Below are positions 24,121 to 31,429 of a stretch of 32,191 bases of DNA, in pieces. Position 1 is the first letter of the stretch. Each line of letters opens with the position of its first letter. The stretch covers positions 1 through 32,191 of the forward strand of contig DATBKS010000236.1 in NCBI GenBank assembly GCA_036555755.1. The letters are read 5' to 3'. The translations under genes and the position numbers were made by a program. This DNA comes from JAICJR01 sp036555755 (GTDB lineage: Bacteria; Actinomycetota; Thermoleophilia; Solirubrobacterales; Thermoleophilaceae). The notes beneath the pieces are model-generated. The model was not told the DNA's origin, made no database searches, and saw nothing but the letters and a program-made list of their open reading frames with translations.

Positions 24121-24543
24121 ATGGACAGACCGCGCATCAAGATCCGCTGGGCTCAGCTGAGGCTGATGGGAATCTGTGCGCTGCTGTTCGGCATAGCCAC
24201 GGGGCTCCTGCTCCCGGGCGTGTGGCCGCTGATGCCGTTCCCCGCCCTTGCGCCGGTGGAGATCACCGCGCTGCTCGGCTTCCTGTTCGGGTTCCTGGTC
24301 CGCAAGCCCTGGGTGCTGGCGCTGCCGCTGACCGTGCTCGTCTCGCTCAACCCGCCGCAGGCGGGCTTCTCGGGCACTCTGATCGCGCTGCTCGTGCTGT
24401 GGCCATTCGCAGCAGCGGCGTCGATCCTCGGGATCCTCGCGGGCAAGGCACTTCAGCGCCGCATGCTTCGCCGCACGCTCAAGGCAGCGCGCAAGCGGGA
24501 GCGGGCGCGCAAGCAGGGTCGCCCTGTCGCCGCGTCCGTGTAG
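24121..24543 (+). CDS. Small polytopic membrane protein of unknown function
   Basis: A 140-residue protein with about four hydrophobic segments (roughly 14-32 ICALLFGIATGLLLPGVW, 43-60 VEITALLGFLFGFLV, 62-78 and 84-107 GTLIALLVLWPFAAAASILGILAG). The tail is strongly basic (KALQRRMLRRTLKAARKRERARKQGR), by the positive-inside rule cytoplasmic. I do not recognise the family. The start at 24121 (MDRPRIKIRW) is preferred to one 32 codons upstream, which would overlap the divergent small gene. The ribosome site is weak (CGGGGAAAA region). Confidence 0.65.
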   Translation: MDRPRIKIRWAQLRLMGICALLFGIATGLLLPGVWPLMPFPALAPVEITALLGFLFGFLVRKPWVLALPLTVLVSLNPPQAGFSGTLIALLVLWPFAAAASILGILAGKALQRRMLRRTLKAARKRERARKQGRPVAASV

Positions 24544-24587
24544 CTCATTTGCGCCTTGTGTTACCTGAACCGGCCTCTGCCGCCGGA

Positions 24588-24593
24588 TAACAT
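24588..24593 (+). promoter_or_regulatory. -10 box (TAACAT) for leaderless pdxS
   Basis: TAACAT ends 9 nt before the ATG at 24603. There is no Shine-Dalgarno sequence and no clear -35. Confidence 0.6.
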
Positions 24594-24602
24594 GCACGTC
24601 CG

Positions 24603-25487
24603 ATGAGGGAAGCCGCGACATTCCGCGTCAAGTCCGGTCTCGCCGAGATGCTCAAGGGCGGCGTGATCATGGATGTGGTCACCGCCGAGCAGGCCCGCAT
24701 CGCCGAGTCGGCCGGCGCGGCCGCCGTCATGGCGCTCGAGCGCGTGCCGGCGGACATCCGCGCGCACGGTGGCGTGGCGCGCATGTCGGACCCCACCAAG
24801 ATCGAGGAGATCCAGGAGGCGGTCACGATCCCGGTGATGGCCAAGGCCCGCATCGGCCACCTGGTCGAGGCGCAGGTGCTCGAGGCGCTCGAGGTCGACT
24901 ACATCGACGAGTCCGAGGTGCTCACCCCGGCCGACGAGTCGAACCACATCGACAAGTGGAACTTCAAGGTGCCGTTCGTCTGCGGCGCCACCAACCTCGG
25001 CGAGGCTCTGCGTCGCATCGCGGAGGGCGCGGCGATGATCCGCACCAAGGGCGAGGCCGGCACCGGCAACGTGGTCGAGGCCGTCCGCCACATGCGGACG
25101 ATCACGGGCACCATGCGCCGGCTCAGCTCGATGGACGAGGCCGAGCTCCCCACGGCGGCGAAGGAGCTGCAGGCGCCGCTCGATCTGGTCCGGATGGTCG
25201 CCGAGAAGGGCAGCCTGCCCGTTGTCAACTTCTCGGCCGGCGGCATCGCCACCCCGGCCGACGCCGCGCTGATGATGCAGCTCGGCGCCGAGGGCGTGTT
25301 CGTGGGTTCCGGCATCTTCAAGTCGGAGGATCCCGAGCGCACCGCGAGCGCCATCGTTGAGGCCACGACGCATTTCGACGACCCCGAGCGAATCGCCGCA
25401 GCGTCCCGCAACCTTGGGGCGGCCATGACCGGCATCGAGATCTCGGAGCTCGGCGAGCAGGGCCTCATCCAGCACCGCGGCTGGTAG
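24603..25487 (+). CDS. pdxS: Pyridoxal 5'-phosphate synthase, lyase subunit PdxS
   Basis: A 294-residue TIM barrel. With PdxT it makes pyridoxal 5'-phosphate from ribose 5-phosphate, glyceraldehyde 3-phosphate and glutamine-derived ammonia (DXP-independent vitamin B6 route). The active-site residues fall at exactly the positions known from Bacillus: D24 (VIMDVV), K81 (PVMAKARIGH) and K149 (MIRTKGEAGTG). The phosphate-binding part VVNFSAGGIATPADAALMMQLGAEGVFVGSGIFKS is intact. It is the first gene of a three-gene unit with pdxT 7 bp downstream. The message is probably leaderless. Confidence 0.97.
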   Translation: MREAATFRVKSGLAEMLKGGVIMDVVTAEQARIAESAGAAAVMALERVPADIRAHGGVARMSDPTKIEEIQEAVTIPVMAKARIGHLVEAQVLEALEVDYIDESEVLTPADESNHIDKWNFKVPFVCGATNLGEALRRIAEGAAMIRTKGEAGTGNVVEAVRHMRTITGTMRRLSSMDEAELPTAAKELQAPLDLVRMVAEKGSLPVVNFSAGGIATPADAALMMQLGAEGVFVGSGIFKSEDPERTASAIVEATTHFDDPERIAAASRNLGAAMTGIEISELGEQGLIQHRGW

Positions 25488-25494
25488 ACGAACC

Positions 25495-26052
25495 TTGGTA
25501 ATCGGAGTCCTCGCCATCCAGGGCGACTTCGAGGCCCACGCAGGCGTGCTCGTGCGGCTCGGAGCCGAGGCGCGCGTCGTGCGCACGCCCGCTGACCTCG
25601 AAGGCCTCGACGCGCTCGTGATCCCGGGCGGGGAGTCCACGACCATGACGCTCGGCATCGAGCGCGAGGGGCTGGCGGAGCCGCTGCAGCAGCTGGTCCG
25701 GTCCGGTATTCCTACACTCGGCACCTGCGCCGGCCTGATCATGCTCGACCGCGAACACCTGGGTCTGCTGGACGTCAGAGCTCGACGCAATGCGTTCGGA
25801 CGTCAGGTGCAAAGCTTTGAAGCCGATATTGAGCTCGCCGGTCTGAATGGCCAGGGACCTTTGCGCGCAGTGTTCATCCGGGCGCCCTGGGTAGACGAAT
25901 ATGGGGAGGACGTGGAAGTGCTGGCTGAGATCGAAGGACATCCTGTGGCGGTACGCCAGGGCAACATCCTGGGAGTCGCCTTCCACCCGGAGCTCACCGA
26001 CGACGAGCGCATCCATGCGTGGCTCGTCGACAAGGTGAGGGAGAACGCATGA
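25495..26052 (+). CDS. pdxT: Pyridoxal 5'-phosphate synthase, glutaminase subunit PdxT
   Basis: A 185-residue class I glutamine amidotransferase that supplies ammonia to PdxS. The catalytic triad is visible as C78 (LGTCAGLIML), H164 and E166 (AFHPELTDD), and the oxyanion part as IPGGESTTM. The start is TTG at 25495 (M-VIGVLAIQGDFEAH): the family always begins just before this strand and no other start codon fits. The gap to pdxS is 7 bp without a strong ribosome site. Its last codons overlap the start of the aminopeptidase gene as ATGA, so all three genes are one operon. Confidence 0.95.
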   Translation: MVIGVLAIQGDFEAHAGVLVRLGAEARVVRTPADLEGLDALVIPGGESTTMTLGIEREGLAEPLQQLVRSGIPTLGTCAGLIMLDREHLGLLDVRARRNAFGRQVQSFEADIELAGLNGQGPLRAVFIRAPWVDEYGEDVEVLAEIEGHPVAVRQGNILGVAFHPELTDDERIHAWLVDKVRENA

Positions 26053-27155
26053 GGGACCAGCGCGCGGACGCTCTCGCCCAGATCCTCGTCCGCTACTCGA
26101 CCAAGGTGAAGAAGGGGGAGACCTGCGTCGTGCAGTCCTCCTCGACCGCCGAGCCGCTGGCCCAGGCCGTCTACGAGGAGATCCTGCGCGTTGGCGGGTT
26201 CCCGGTGGTTCAGCTCTCGCCCGAGGGTGCGGCCGCGGCTTTCTACGAGCTCGCTAGTGACGAGCAGCTCGAGTGGGTGCCGCCGACGGCCGCCTGGGCG
26301 GTCGAGCAGGCCGACGTTCGCATCGCCATCCTCGGCGACGCCAACACGCGCGACCTCTCCCAGGTCGACCCGAAGAAGCAGGCGAAGGTCCAGCGGGCGC
26401 GCAAGGACCTGATGGACACCTCCATGAAGCGCAGCGCCTCGGGCGAGTACCGCTGGGCGCTCACGCTCTTCCCGACGCACGCCTACGCGAGCGAGGCCGG
26501 CATGTCGCTTGCCGCCTACGAGGACTTCTACTACGCGGCCTGCCTCGCCACCGACCCCGAGCCCGTCACCGCCTGGCAGCGCCAGTCGGACCTCGTGCTC
26601 AAGCTCGCGGAGTGGATCGGCGGCAAGGAAGAGGTCCACATCAAGGCGCCCGGCACCGACATCACGCTCGGCGTTGCCGGCCGCACCTGGATCCCCTGCG
26701 TGGGCGACCGCAACATGCCGGACGGCGAGTTCTTCACCGGCCCCGTCGAGGACTCGGTGGAGGGCGAGATCAGCTTCTCGTTTCCCGCCGTGTACGGCGG
26801 CCGCGAGGTGTCAGGCGTCAAGCTCAGGTTCGAGGGCGGCAAGGTCGTTGATGCCTCGGCAGACCGCGGCGAGGAGTTCCTCCACGAGATGCTCGACACC
26901 GACGAGGGCGCCCGCCGCCTGGGCGAGCTCGGCATCGGCACGAACTACGGCATCACCGACGCCACGCGCGAGATCCTGCTCGACGAGAAGATCGGCGGCA
27001 GCGTGCACATGGCGATCGGCATGTCGTACCCCGAGTCAGGCGGGACGAACGACTCGGCGGTGCACTGGGACATGGTGTGCGATCTACGCCAGGGCGGCTC
27101 CATCACGGTCGACGGTGAAGAGCTGCAGCGCGACGGCAAGTTCGTCGTCGCCTGA
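26049..27155 (+). CDS. M29-family metal aminopeptidase
   Basis: A 368-residue aminopeptidase of the M29 (AmpS/PepS/aminopeptidase T) family. These are dimeric two-metal exopeptidases of the cytoplasm. Conserved parts: VVQSSSTAEPLAQAVYEEILRVGG; TFPTHAYA-like LFPTHAYASEAGMSLAAYEDFYYAACL; the metal-ligand region VGDRNMPDGEFFTGPVEDSVEG (Glu ligands); and IGTNYGITDATREILLDEKIGGSVHMAIGMSYPESGG followed by VHWDMVCDL (Glu, His and Asp ligands). The start at 26049 overlaps the pdxT stop (ATGA), hence coupled translation. Its place behind pdxST has no obvious metabolic reason. The stop TGA is the first unit of a CTGA tandem repeat. Confidence 0.9.
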   Translation: MRDQRADALAQILVRYSTKVKKGETCVVQSSSTAEPLAQAVYEEILRVGGFPVVQLSPEGAAAAFYELASDEQLEWVPPTAAWAVEQADVRIAILGDANTRDLSQVDPKKQAKVQRARKDLMDTSMKRSASGEYRWALTLFPTHAYASEAGMSLAAYEDFYYAACLATDPEPVTAWQRQSDLVLKLAEWIGGKEEVHIKAPGTDITLGVAGRTWIPCVGDRNMPDGEFFTGPVEDSVEGEISFSFPAVYGGREVSGVKLRFEGGKVVDASADRGEEFLHEMLDTDEGARRLGELGIGTNYGITDATREILLDEKIGGSVHMAIGMSYPESGGTNDSAVHWDMVCDLRQGGSITVDGEELQRDGKFVVA

Positions 27156-27171
27156 CTGACTGTCTGACTGA
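27152..27171 (+). repeat. CTGA tetramer repeat over the aminopeptidase stop codon
   Basis: CTGA CTGA CTGT CTGA CTGA: five imperfect tetramers, each carrying TGA except the third, so stops occur in all three plus-strand frames. Confidence 0.8.
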
Positions 27172-27215
27172 TCCGCGCCAACTGCGTGTAAAGGCCCTGA
27201 CGCCCGGGGCTCCCT

Positions 27216-27249
27216 CGCGTCTCCGGAATAGCAACCAGTTCCGAACGCG
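27216..27249 (+). promoter_or_regulatory. Inverted repeat in the leader of the small secreted protein
   Basis: CGCGT (27216-27220) and CGGAA (27224-27228) are mirrored by TTCCG (27239-27243) and ACGCG (27245-27249) around a 10-nt centre. It may be an operator or a leader hairpin 20 nt before the start. Confidence 0.45.
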
Positions 27250-27269
27250 ACGCTAGGGAGGCACACAGA

Positions 27270-27692
27270 ATGCTCAAGACAAAGGCGGCGATAGCCATCG
27301 GCGTGCTCGCGCTCAGCGCGGCGCCGGCGCTGGCGTCGAACGGCAACGGGAACGGCAACGCCAACGGGCACGCTCCCGACAACCCGGGCAAGGCGCACCA
27401 GCAGCAGCCGGCCACACCGGGGCCGAACGCGAGCCCGGGAGCCAAGGCGAAGGCCTACGGCAAGTACTGCCAAGGTGAGAGCAAGAAGCACGTGGCGGGC
27501 ACGCCCGGCACGCCGTTCAGCAAGTGCGTGACCGCTATGGCGAAGCTCGCAAACGGATCCGCGAGCAACCCGACGTCGGCGTGCCGGGGCGAGAGCAAGA
27601 AGCACGTCAAGGGCGAGAAGGGGACGCCGTTCAGCCGCTGCGTCTCGGCCGCGGCCAAGATGCAGCAGGACCAGGAGCAGCAGACCAGCTAG
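27270..27692 (+). CDS. Small secreted protein with two Cys-bracketed repeats
   Basis: A 140-residue exported protein. The signal peptide (MLKTKAAIAIGVLALSAAPALA) is followed by an Asn/Gly-rich spacer (23-62) and two copies of a short module: C67-QGESKKHVAGTPGTPFSKC86 and C105-RGESKKHVKGEKGTPFSRC124. Both have exactly 18 residues between the Cys, so each module probably closes with one disulfide. The function is unknown; the module is basic and may bind an anionic surface polymer (inference). Shine-Dalgarno AGGGAGG is 8 nt upstream of the ATG at 27270, behind the inverted repeat. The stop interlocks with that of the convergent RTX gene (CTAG, 27689-27692). Confidence 0.8.
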   Translation: MLKTKAAIAIGVLALSAAPALASNGNGNGNANGHAPDNPGKAHQQQPATPGPNASPGAKAKAYGKYCQGESKKHVAGTPGTPFSKCVTAMAKLANGSASNPTSACRGESKKHVKGEKGTPFSRCVSAAAKMQQDQEQQTS

Positions 27693-30622
27693 CGGAGCCG
27701 GAAGCTGGCCACGTTTCGACCGGAGCGGAAGCGCTCGGCCAGCCCTGTGTCATCGATGGCCTGCGATCGGACGACCCAGGTGCCGCGGGGGAGGAGATGC
27801 GGCACCCGGAGCGTCCAGCGCAGGCTGTCGGTGACGCGCGCGTTCAGGTAGAAGGGGCGGCTGCACGACCGCCGCAGCAGGTGCGCGCCGCGCGTGAGCC
27901 ACAGGCATCTGCCCCGGCCGATCGAGCGCGACGCCGCCACGCGCACATGCGCCACGCCACTGTTGTCCTCCACCGTGCCGGCGATCAGGTGCACCTTGCG
28001 CCGCAGGTTCACGCCAAAGGGCTCGCCGATCAGCGAGTCCGGCCGCAGGTTGATGCCCGTCGTCACCTCCACCAGGGCCCCGGTGGCGAGGTCGCGCCGG
28101 TAGATCCTGGAGCGGGTGCTTGGCGCCTCCGCGGCCACCACGCCGCTCGCCTGCGAGGCGAAGGCCACGTAGCGGCCATCGCCGCTGACGGCCCCCTGCG
28201 TGCTCGGGCCCGGCAGGCCGCTGCCATCGGGATGGGTCGACACCATCGTCGTGACGCCAGTGTTGAGGTTCCGCGCGAACACGTCGGAGGTGTTGTTCGA
28301 ATCGCCGAGCACGAGGTTCGAGGCGTTTGAGGTGTAGACGGCGACGCTGCCGTCGGCCGAGATCGAGTTCGCGGTGGAGTCGCCGTTGGCGCCCGATCCG
28401 TCGCGGCCCTGGGTCACCAGCGTCACCGCGCCGGTGGCGATGTCCTTGCGGAACACGTCGACCGTGCGGCCGTTCAGCGCGCCGCCTGGCAGGTCGAGTG
28501 CGTCGGAGTCGAACAGCACGTAGCGGCCGTCGGCGGAGATCTTCGGATCCATACCGCTGCCGTCCGAGCCGAGCGCGCCCGGCGGCACGTCCACCAATCG
28601 GATGTCGCCCGTCTGCATGTCGCGCCAGTAGACCCCGGCCCGGGTCCCGTCGCCGGGAACCAGCCCGCCAGCGTCGCTCGTGAATGCCACGTAACGCCCG
28701 TCCGCCGAGATCGAGGGCGAGCCCGAGCTGCCCACCGAGTTGACGTTGTCGGACAGCGGCACCGACACGCGCGCGATCGCGCCGGTGGCCGTGTCGCACT
28801 CGTACACGTCGGGCTGGAGGTCGTGATCGCCGCCCGCGAGGTTGGTGGCGCGTGACTCGTACGCGACGAAGCGCCCGTCGGCGCTGATCACCGGGTTGCC
28901 CGAGTCGGCGTTGCCGGCGCGGCAGGCGCGGGAATGAGCGCCGGTCACGAGGTCGCGCCTGAAGATCGCGTACGCGGGGACGTGCCCGTTCAGATCCGGC
29001 GTGTTGCTGGTGAAGACGAGATAGCGCCCATCCGCACTGAGCGCCCCCGCTGGCCCCCGCCGCAACCGCCCACCGCGCGCGGCCGTCTTGCCCGACCGCC
29101 GCGCGTCGCCGGCCACGGTCTTGCCCGCGGCGAGATCCCGAACAAACGGATCCGTACGCGCCCCGTTGTCATCGCCCGCAATCAGATTCCCGGCATCCGA
29201 GGAGAAAGCCACCCGAGATCCGTCAAACGAGACCGACGGAGCACTGGCACCACCATCAGGCGCCGCAGGCGACAACGCCTGAGCCCGCCGCCCTGCGGAC
29301 GGCGGACGGCGGACGGCGGACCCTGCCCGTGCGGACAGCGCGACCGCAGGCACCTGGTTCGCGACATTCGGCGGCCACAGCTCGGATGAAGGCCTAAAGA
29401 AATGCCCGAAATCCGCCTGGTGGAACTGCGCCGTGAACGCCTCGCAATTTCGGTACACCGCCCGCCGCGCCGGGTTGATCGCCACCACGTCGAAGCCGCG
29501 CCCGCAGTCCACGAACGCGCGCGCGTTCGGGTCGCTCGTGTCGCCGCCGAGCAGGTTGATGATGTCGTTGCCCGCGCCGGCGCGGATCGTGTCGCCGTCG
29601 TAGGCGCCGGCAATCAGGTCGTCGCCCGGGCCGCCCACCATCAGGTCGCGCCCCGACCCGCCCTGCAGTTCGTCGTTCCCCGGCGAGCCCGCGTTCGGCG
29701 AGCGGGCGTCTCCATACAGCCGGTCGTTGCCCGAGCGCCCGGCAAGGCGGTCGCTCCCGGAGCCGCCCATCAGCAGGTCGTCGCCCGGGGTCGAGCCGTC
29801 GCCCTCGAGCTCGTCGTTGCCGCCGCCGCCAAACAGCCGGTCGTTTCCGCCCTTGCCCTCGATGAAGTCGTTGCCGGACCCGCCCGCGAGAGTGTTGTTG
29901 GCACCGTTCCCGAGGATCTGGCGCAACGGGAAGCTCGCTGTCGGGTCGCTGTTGATGATGTGTTCGCAGCCCGCTGATGCCGGGATCGAGCCGTCGGCCC
30001 GACCCGTGGAGAGGTGGTCGGGCGAGGAATGCCGCACGCGGTAGACCGTGTCGTCGCCGGGACCGCAGTCGAACGTGTCGCGGTTCGGCCCGCCATAGAG
30101 GACGTCGTCGCCCGGACCGCCGTACAGATGGTCGCTGCCGGAGCCGCCGATCAGCGCGTCGTTGCCCGTGCCGCCGAAGAGGTTGTCGCCGCCGCGGCCG
30201 CCGGCAACGATGTCGTTCCCTGGGCCGCCGTACAGGTGCTCGTTCACGCCGAAGCGCAGCTCGCGCAGCGTGTCGTCGCCGAGCCCGCCGAACAGCGTGT
30301 CGGAGTCGTCCCCGCCGTCGAGGTAGTCGGCGCCGCGCTCGCCGAACAGCTCGTCGTTGCCGGGACCGCCGACGAACACGTCGCCGAACTCCGAGCCCTC
30401 GACCGTGTCGTGGCCGTTCTCGCCGAAGAACGTGACCGCGGTCGGGTTGCCGGCGAACACCGCGTCGTCGCCCTCGTCCGTGCCGCAGGTGGGGCCGCCG
30501 GGAGTGCTCGGAACGTCGCTCGAGAGCTCGATGCCGCAGGCCGAGTGGTAGCCGGTGGCGGCGTTCGCGGCGGCGGGCGAAACAGCGGCCGCTGCAAGCA
30601 GAATCGGGATGAGCTGGCGCAT
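27689..30622 (-). CDS. Secreted RTX calcium-binding plus seven-bladed PD40 propeller protein
   Basis: About 977 residues. A signal peptide (MRQLIPILLAAAAVSPAAANA) is followed by some twenty RTX nonapeptides (GGPGNDELFGERGADYLDGG, GGSGSDHLYGGPGDDVLYGG), which bind Ca2+ in a beta-roll, over roughly residues 70-375. A basic, Pro-rich linker around 425-460 is encoded partly by a 7-bp tandem repeat. Then come seven PD40/TolB-like repeats of the form S-x-DGRYVAF-x-S-x-A-x-x-L (SFDGSRVAFSS, SADGRYLVFTS, SADGRFVAYES, SADGRYVAFTS, SADGRYVLFDS, SADGSVAVYTS, SGDGRYVAFAS), enough for one closed seven-bladed propeller. The last 130 residues are a separate beta domain. An in-frame TTG four codons upstream (30634) is an alternative start. 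It is probably a cell-surface or released adhesin-like protein; the function is unproven. Confidence 0.85.
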   Translation of the reverse strand: MRQLIPILLAAAAVSPAAANAATGYHSACGIELSSDVPSTPGGPTCGTDEGDDAVFAGNPTAVTFFGENGHDTVEGSEFGDVFVGGPGNDELFGERGADYLDGGDDSDTLFGGLGDDTLRELRFGVNEHLYGGPGNDIVAGGRGGDNLFGGTGNDALIGGSGSDHLYGGPGDDVLYGGPNRDTFDCGPGDDTVYRVRHSSPDHLSTGRADGSIPASAGCEHIINSDPTASFPLRQILGNGANNTLAGGSGNDFIEGKGGNDRLFGGGGNDELEGDGSTPGDDLLMGGSGSDRLAGRSGNDRLYGDARSPNAGSPGNDELQGGSGRDLMVGGPGDDLIAGAYDGDTIRAGAGNDIINLLGGDTSDPNARAFVDCGRGFDVVAINPARRAVYRNCEAFTAQFHQADFGHFFRPSSELWPPNVANQVPAVALSARAGSAVRRPPSAGRRAQALSPAAPDGGASAPSVSFDGSRVAFSSDAGNLIAGDDNGARTDPFVRDLAAGKTVAGDARRSGKTAARGGRLRRGPAGALSADGRYLVFTSNTPDLNGHVPAYAIFRRDLVTGAHSRACRAGNADSGNPVISADGRFVAYESRATNLAGGDHDLQPDVYECDTATGAIARVSVPLSDNVNSVGSSGSPSISADGRYVAFTSDAGGLVPGDGTRAGVYWRDMQTGDIRLVDVPPGALGSDGSGMDPKISADGRYVLFDSDALDLPGGALNGRTVDVFRKDIATGAVTLVTQGRDGSGANGDSTANSISADGSVAVYTSNASNLVLGDSNNTSDVFARNLNTGVTTMVSTHPDGSGLPGPSTQGAVSGDGRYVAFASQASGVVAAEAPSTRSRIYRRDLATGALVEVTTGINLRPDSLIGEPFGVNLRRKVHLIAGTVEDNSGVAHVRVAASRSIGRGRCLWLTRGAHLLRRSCSRPFYLNARVTDSLRWTLRVPHLLPRGTWVVRSQAIDDTGLAERFRSGRNVASFRLR
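29295..29322 (+). repeat. Heptamer tandem repeat GCGGACG, about four copies, inside the RTX gene
   Basis: Three exact GCGGACG units (29295-29315) and a fourth ending in C (29316-29322). They encode the linker VRRPPSAG between the RTX and propeller parts on the minus strand. Confidence 0.9.
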
Positions 30623-30665
30623 TCGTACTCGCAACCCACTACGTGGCCCCGAGGATCGGTCCTTT

Positions 30666-30671
30666 TAAACT
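30666..30671 (+). promoter_or_regulatory. -10 box (TAAACT) for leaderless yebC-type gene
   Basis: TAAACT ends 8 nt before the GTG at 30680; no Shine-Dalgarno sequence. Confidence 0.6.
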
Positions 30672-30679
30672 CTGTGTTC

Positions 30680-31429
30680 GTGGCGGGACATTCAAAGTGG
30701 GCGCAGATCAAGCGCAAGAAGGGGGCGACCGACGCCAAGCGCGGCAACCTCTTCACCAAGCTGGCGCGCGCGATCCAGGTGGCCGCGCGCGAGGGCGGTG
30801 GCGACCCCGCGGGCAACGCGGCGCTCGCCAATGCGATCCAGAAGGCCAAGGACGCGCGCATGCCCAAGGACAACATCGAGCGCGCGATCGCCAAGGGCAC
30901 GGGCGCCGACTCGAGCGGCGACGCGATCGAGGAGGTGCTCTACGAGGGCTACGGCCCGGGCGGCGTGGCGATCCTCGTGGAGGCGCTCACCGACAACCGC
31001 AACCGCACCGGCTCCGAGGTGCGGCACGCGTTCTCGAGCCACGGCGGCAGCCTCGGCGAGCCGGGCTCGGTGGCATGGAACTTCGAGAAGAAGGGCGTGG
31101 CGGTGGTCGACGCCGACCAGTACTCCGAGGACGACCTGATGCCCGCCATCGACGCCGGCGCCGAGGACGTGCGGATCGACGAGAACGTCTACGAGGTGAT
31201 CGCCGAGCCGGCCGACTTCACCGCCGTGCGCGAGGCGCTCGAGAACGCGGGCGTCGAGATCCAGAGCGCCGACCTCACCATGCTCGCGTCGAACCGCGTG
31301 CCGGTGGACGAGGACCAGGTCGGCACGCTGATGCGTCTGATCGAGGCGCTCGAGGACCACGACGACGTGAACGCAGTCCACGCGAACTTCGACGTGGACG
31401 CCGCCGTGCTCGAACGCGTTCTGGCCTAA
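30680..31429 (+). CDS. YebC/PmpR-family regulator or translation factor
   Basis: A 249-residue member of the universal YebC/PmpR (TACO1) family. It begins with the hallmark AGHSKWAQIKRKKGATDAKRGNLFTKLARAI, followed by LANAIQKAKDARMPKDNIERAIAKGTG, the conserved EEVLYEGYGPGGVAILVEALTDNRNRTGSEVRHAFSSHGGSLGEPGSVAWNFEKKG and a ferredoxin-like C-terminal half. Members have been described as DNA-binding regulators and as factors that relieve ribosome stalling. The GTG at 30680 places the start exactly where the family begins and 8 nt after a TAAACT box; a GTG two codons earlier is less likely. Often found beside ruvC; that neighbour is not here. The stop interlocks with that of the convergent kinase gene (CTAA, 31426-31429). 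Confidence 0.95.
   Translation: MAGHSKWAQIKRKKGATDAKRGNLFTKLARAIQVAAREGGGDPAGNAALANAIQKAKDARMPKDNIERAIAKGTGADSSGDAIEEVLYEGYGPGGVAILVEALTDNRNRTGSEVRHAFSSHGGSLGEPGSVAWNFEKKGVAVVDADQYSEDDLMPAIDAGAEDVRIDENVYEVIAEPADFTAVREALENAGVEIQSADLTMLASNRVPVDEDQVGTLMRLIEALEDHDDVNAVHANFDVDAAVLERVLA

Noticed and set aside
29480..30460. Regular GC-rich repeats that could suggest a CRISPR or satellite array.
   Set aside because: The period of 27 bases or its multiples reflects RTX nonapeptide codons in a coding frame; there are no constant repeats with unique spacers.
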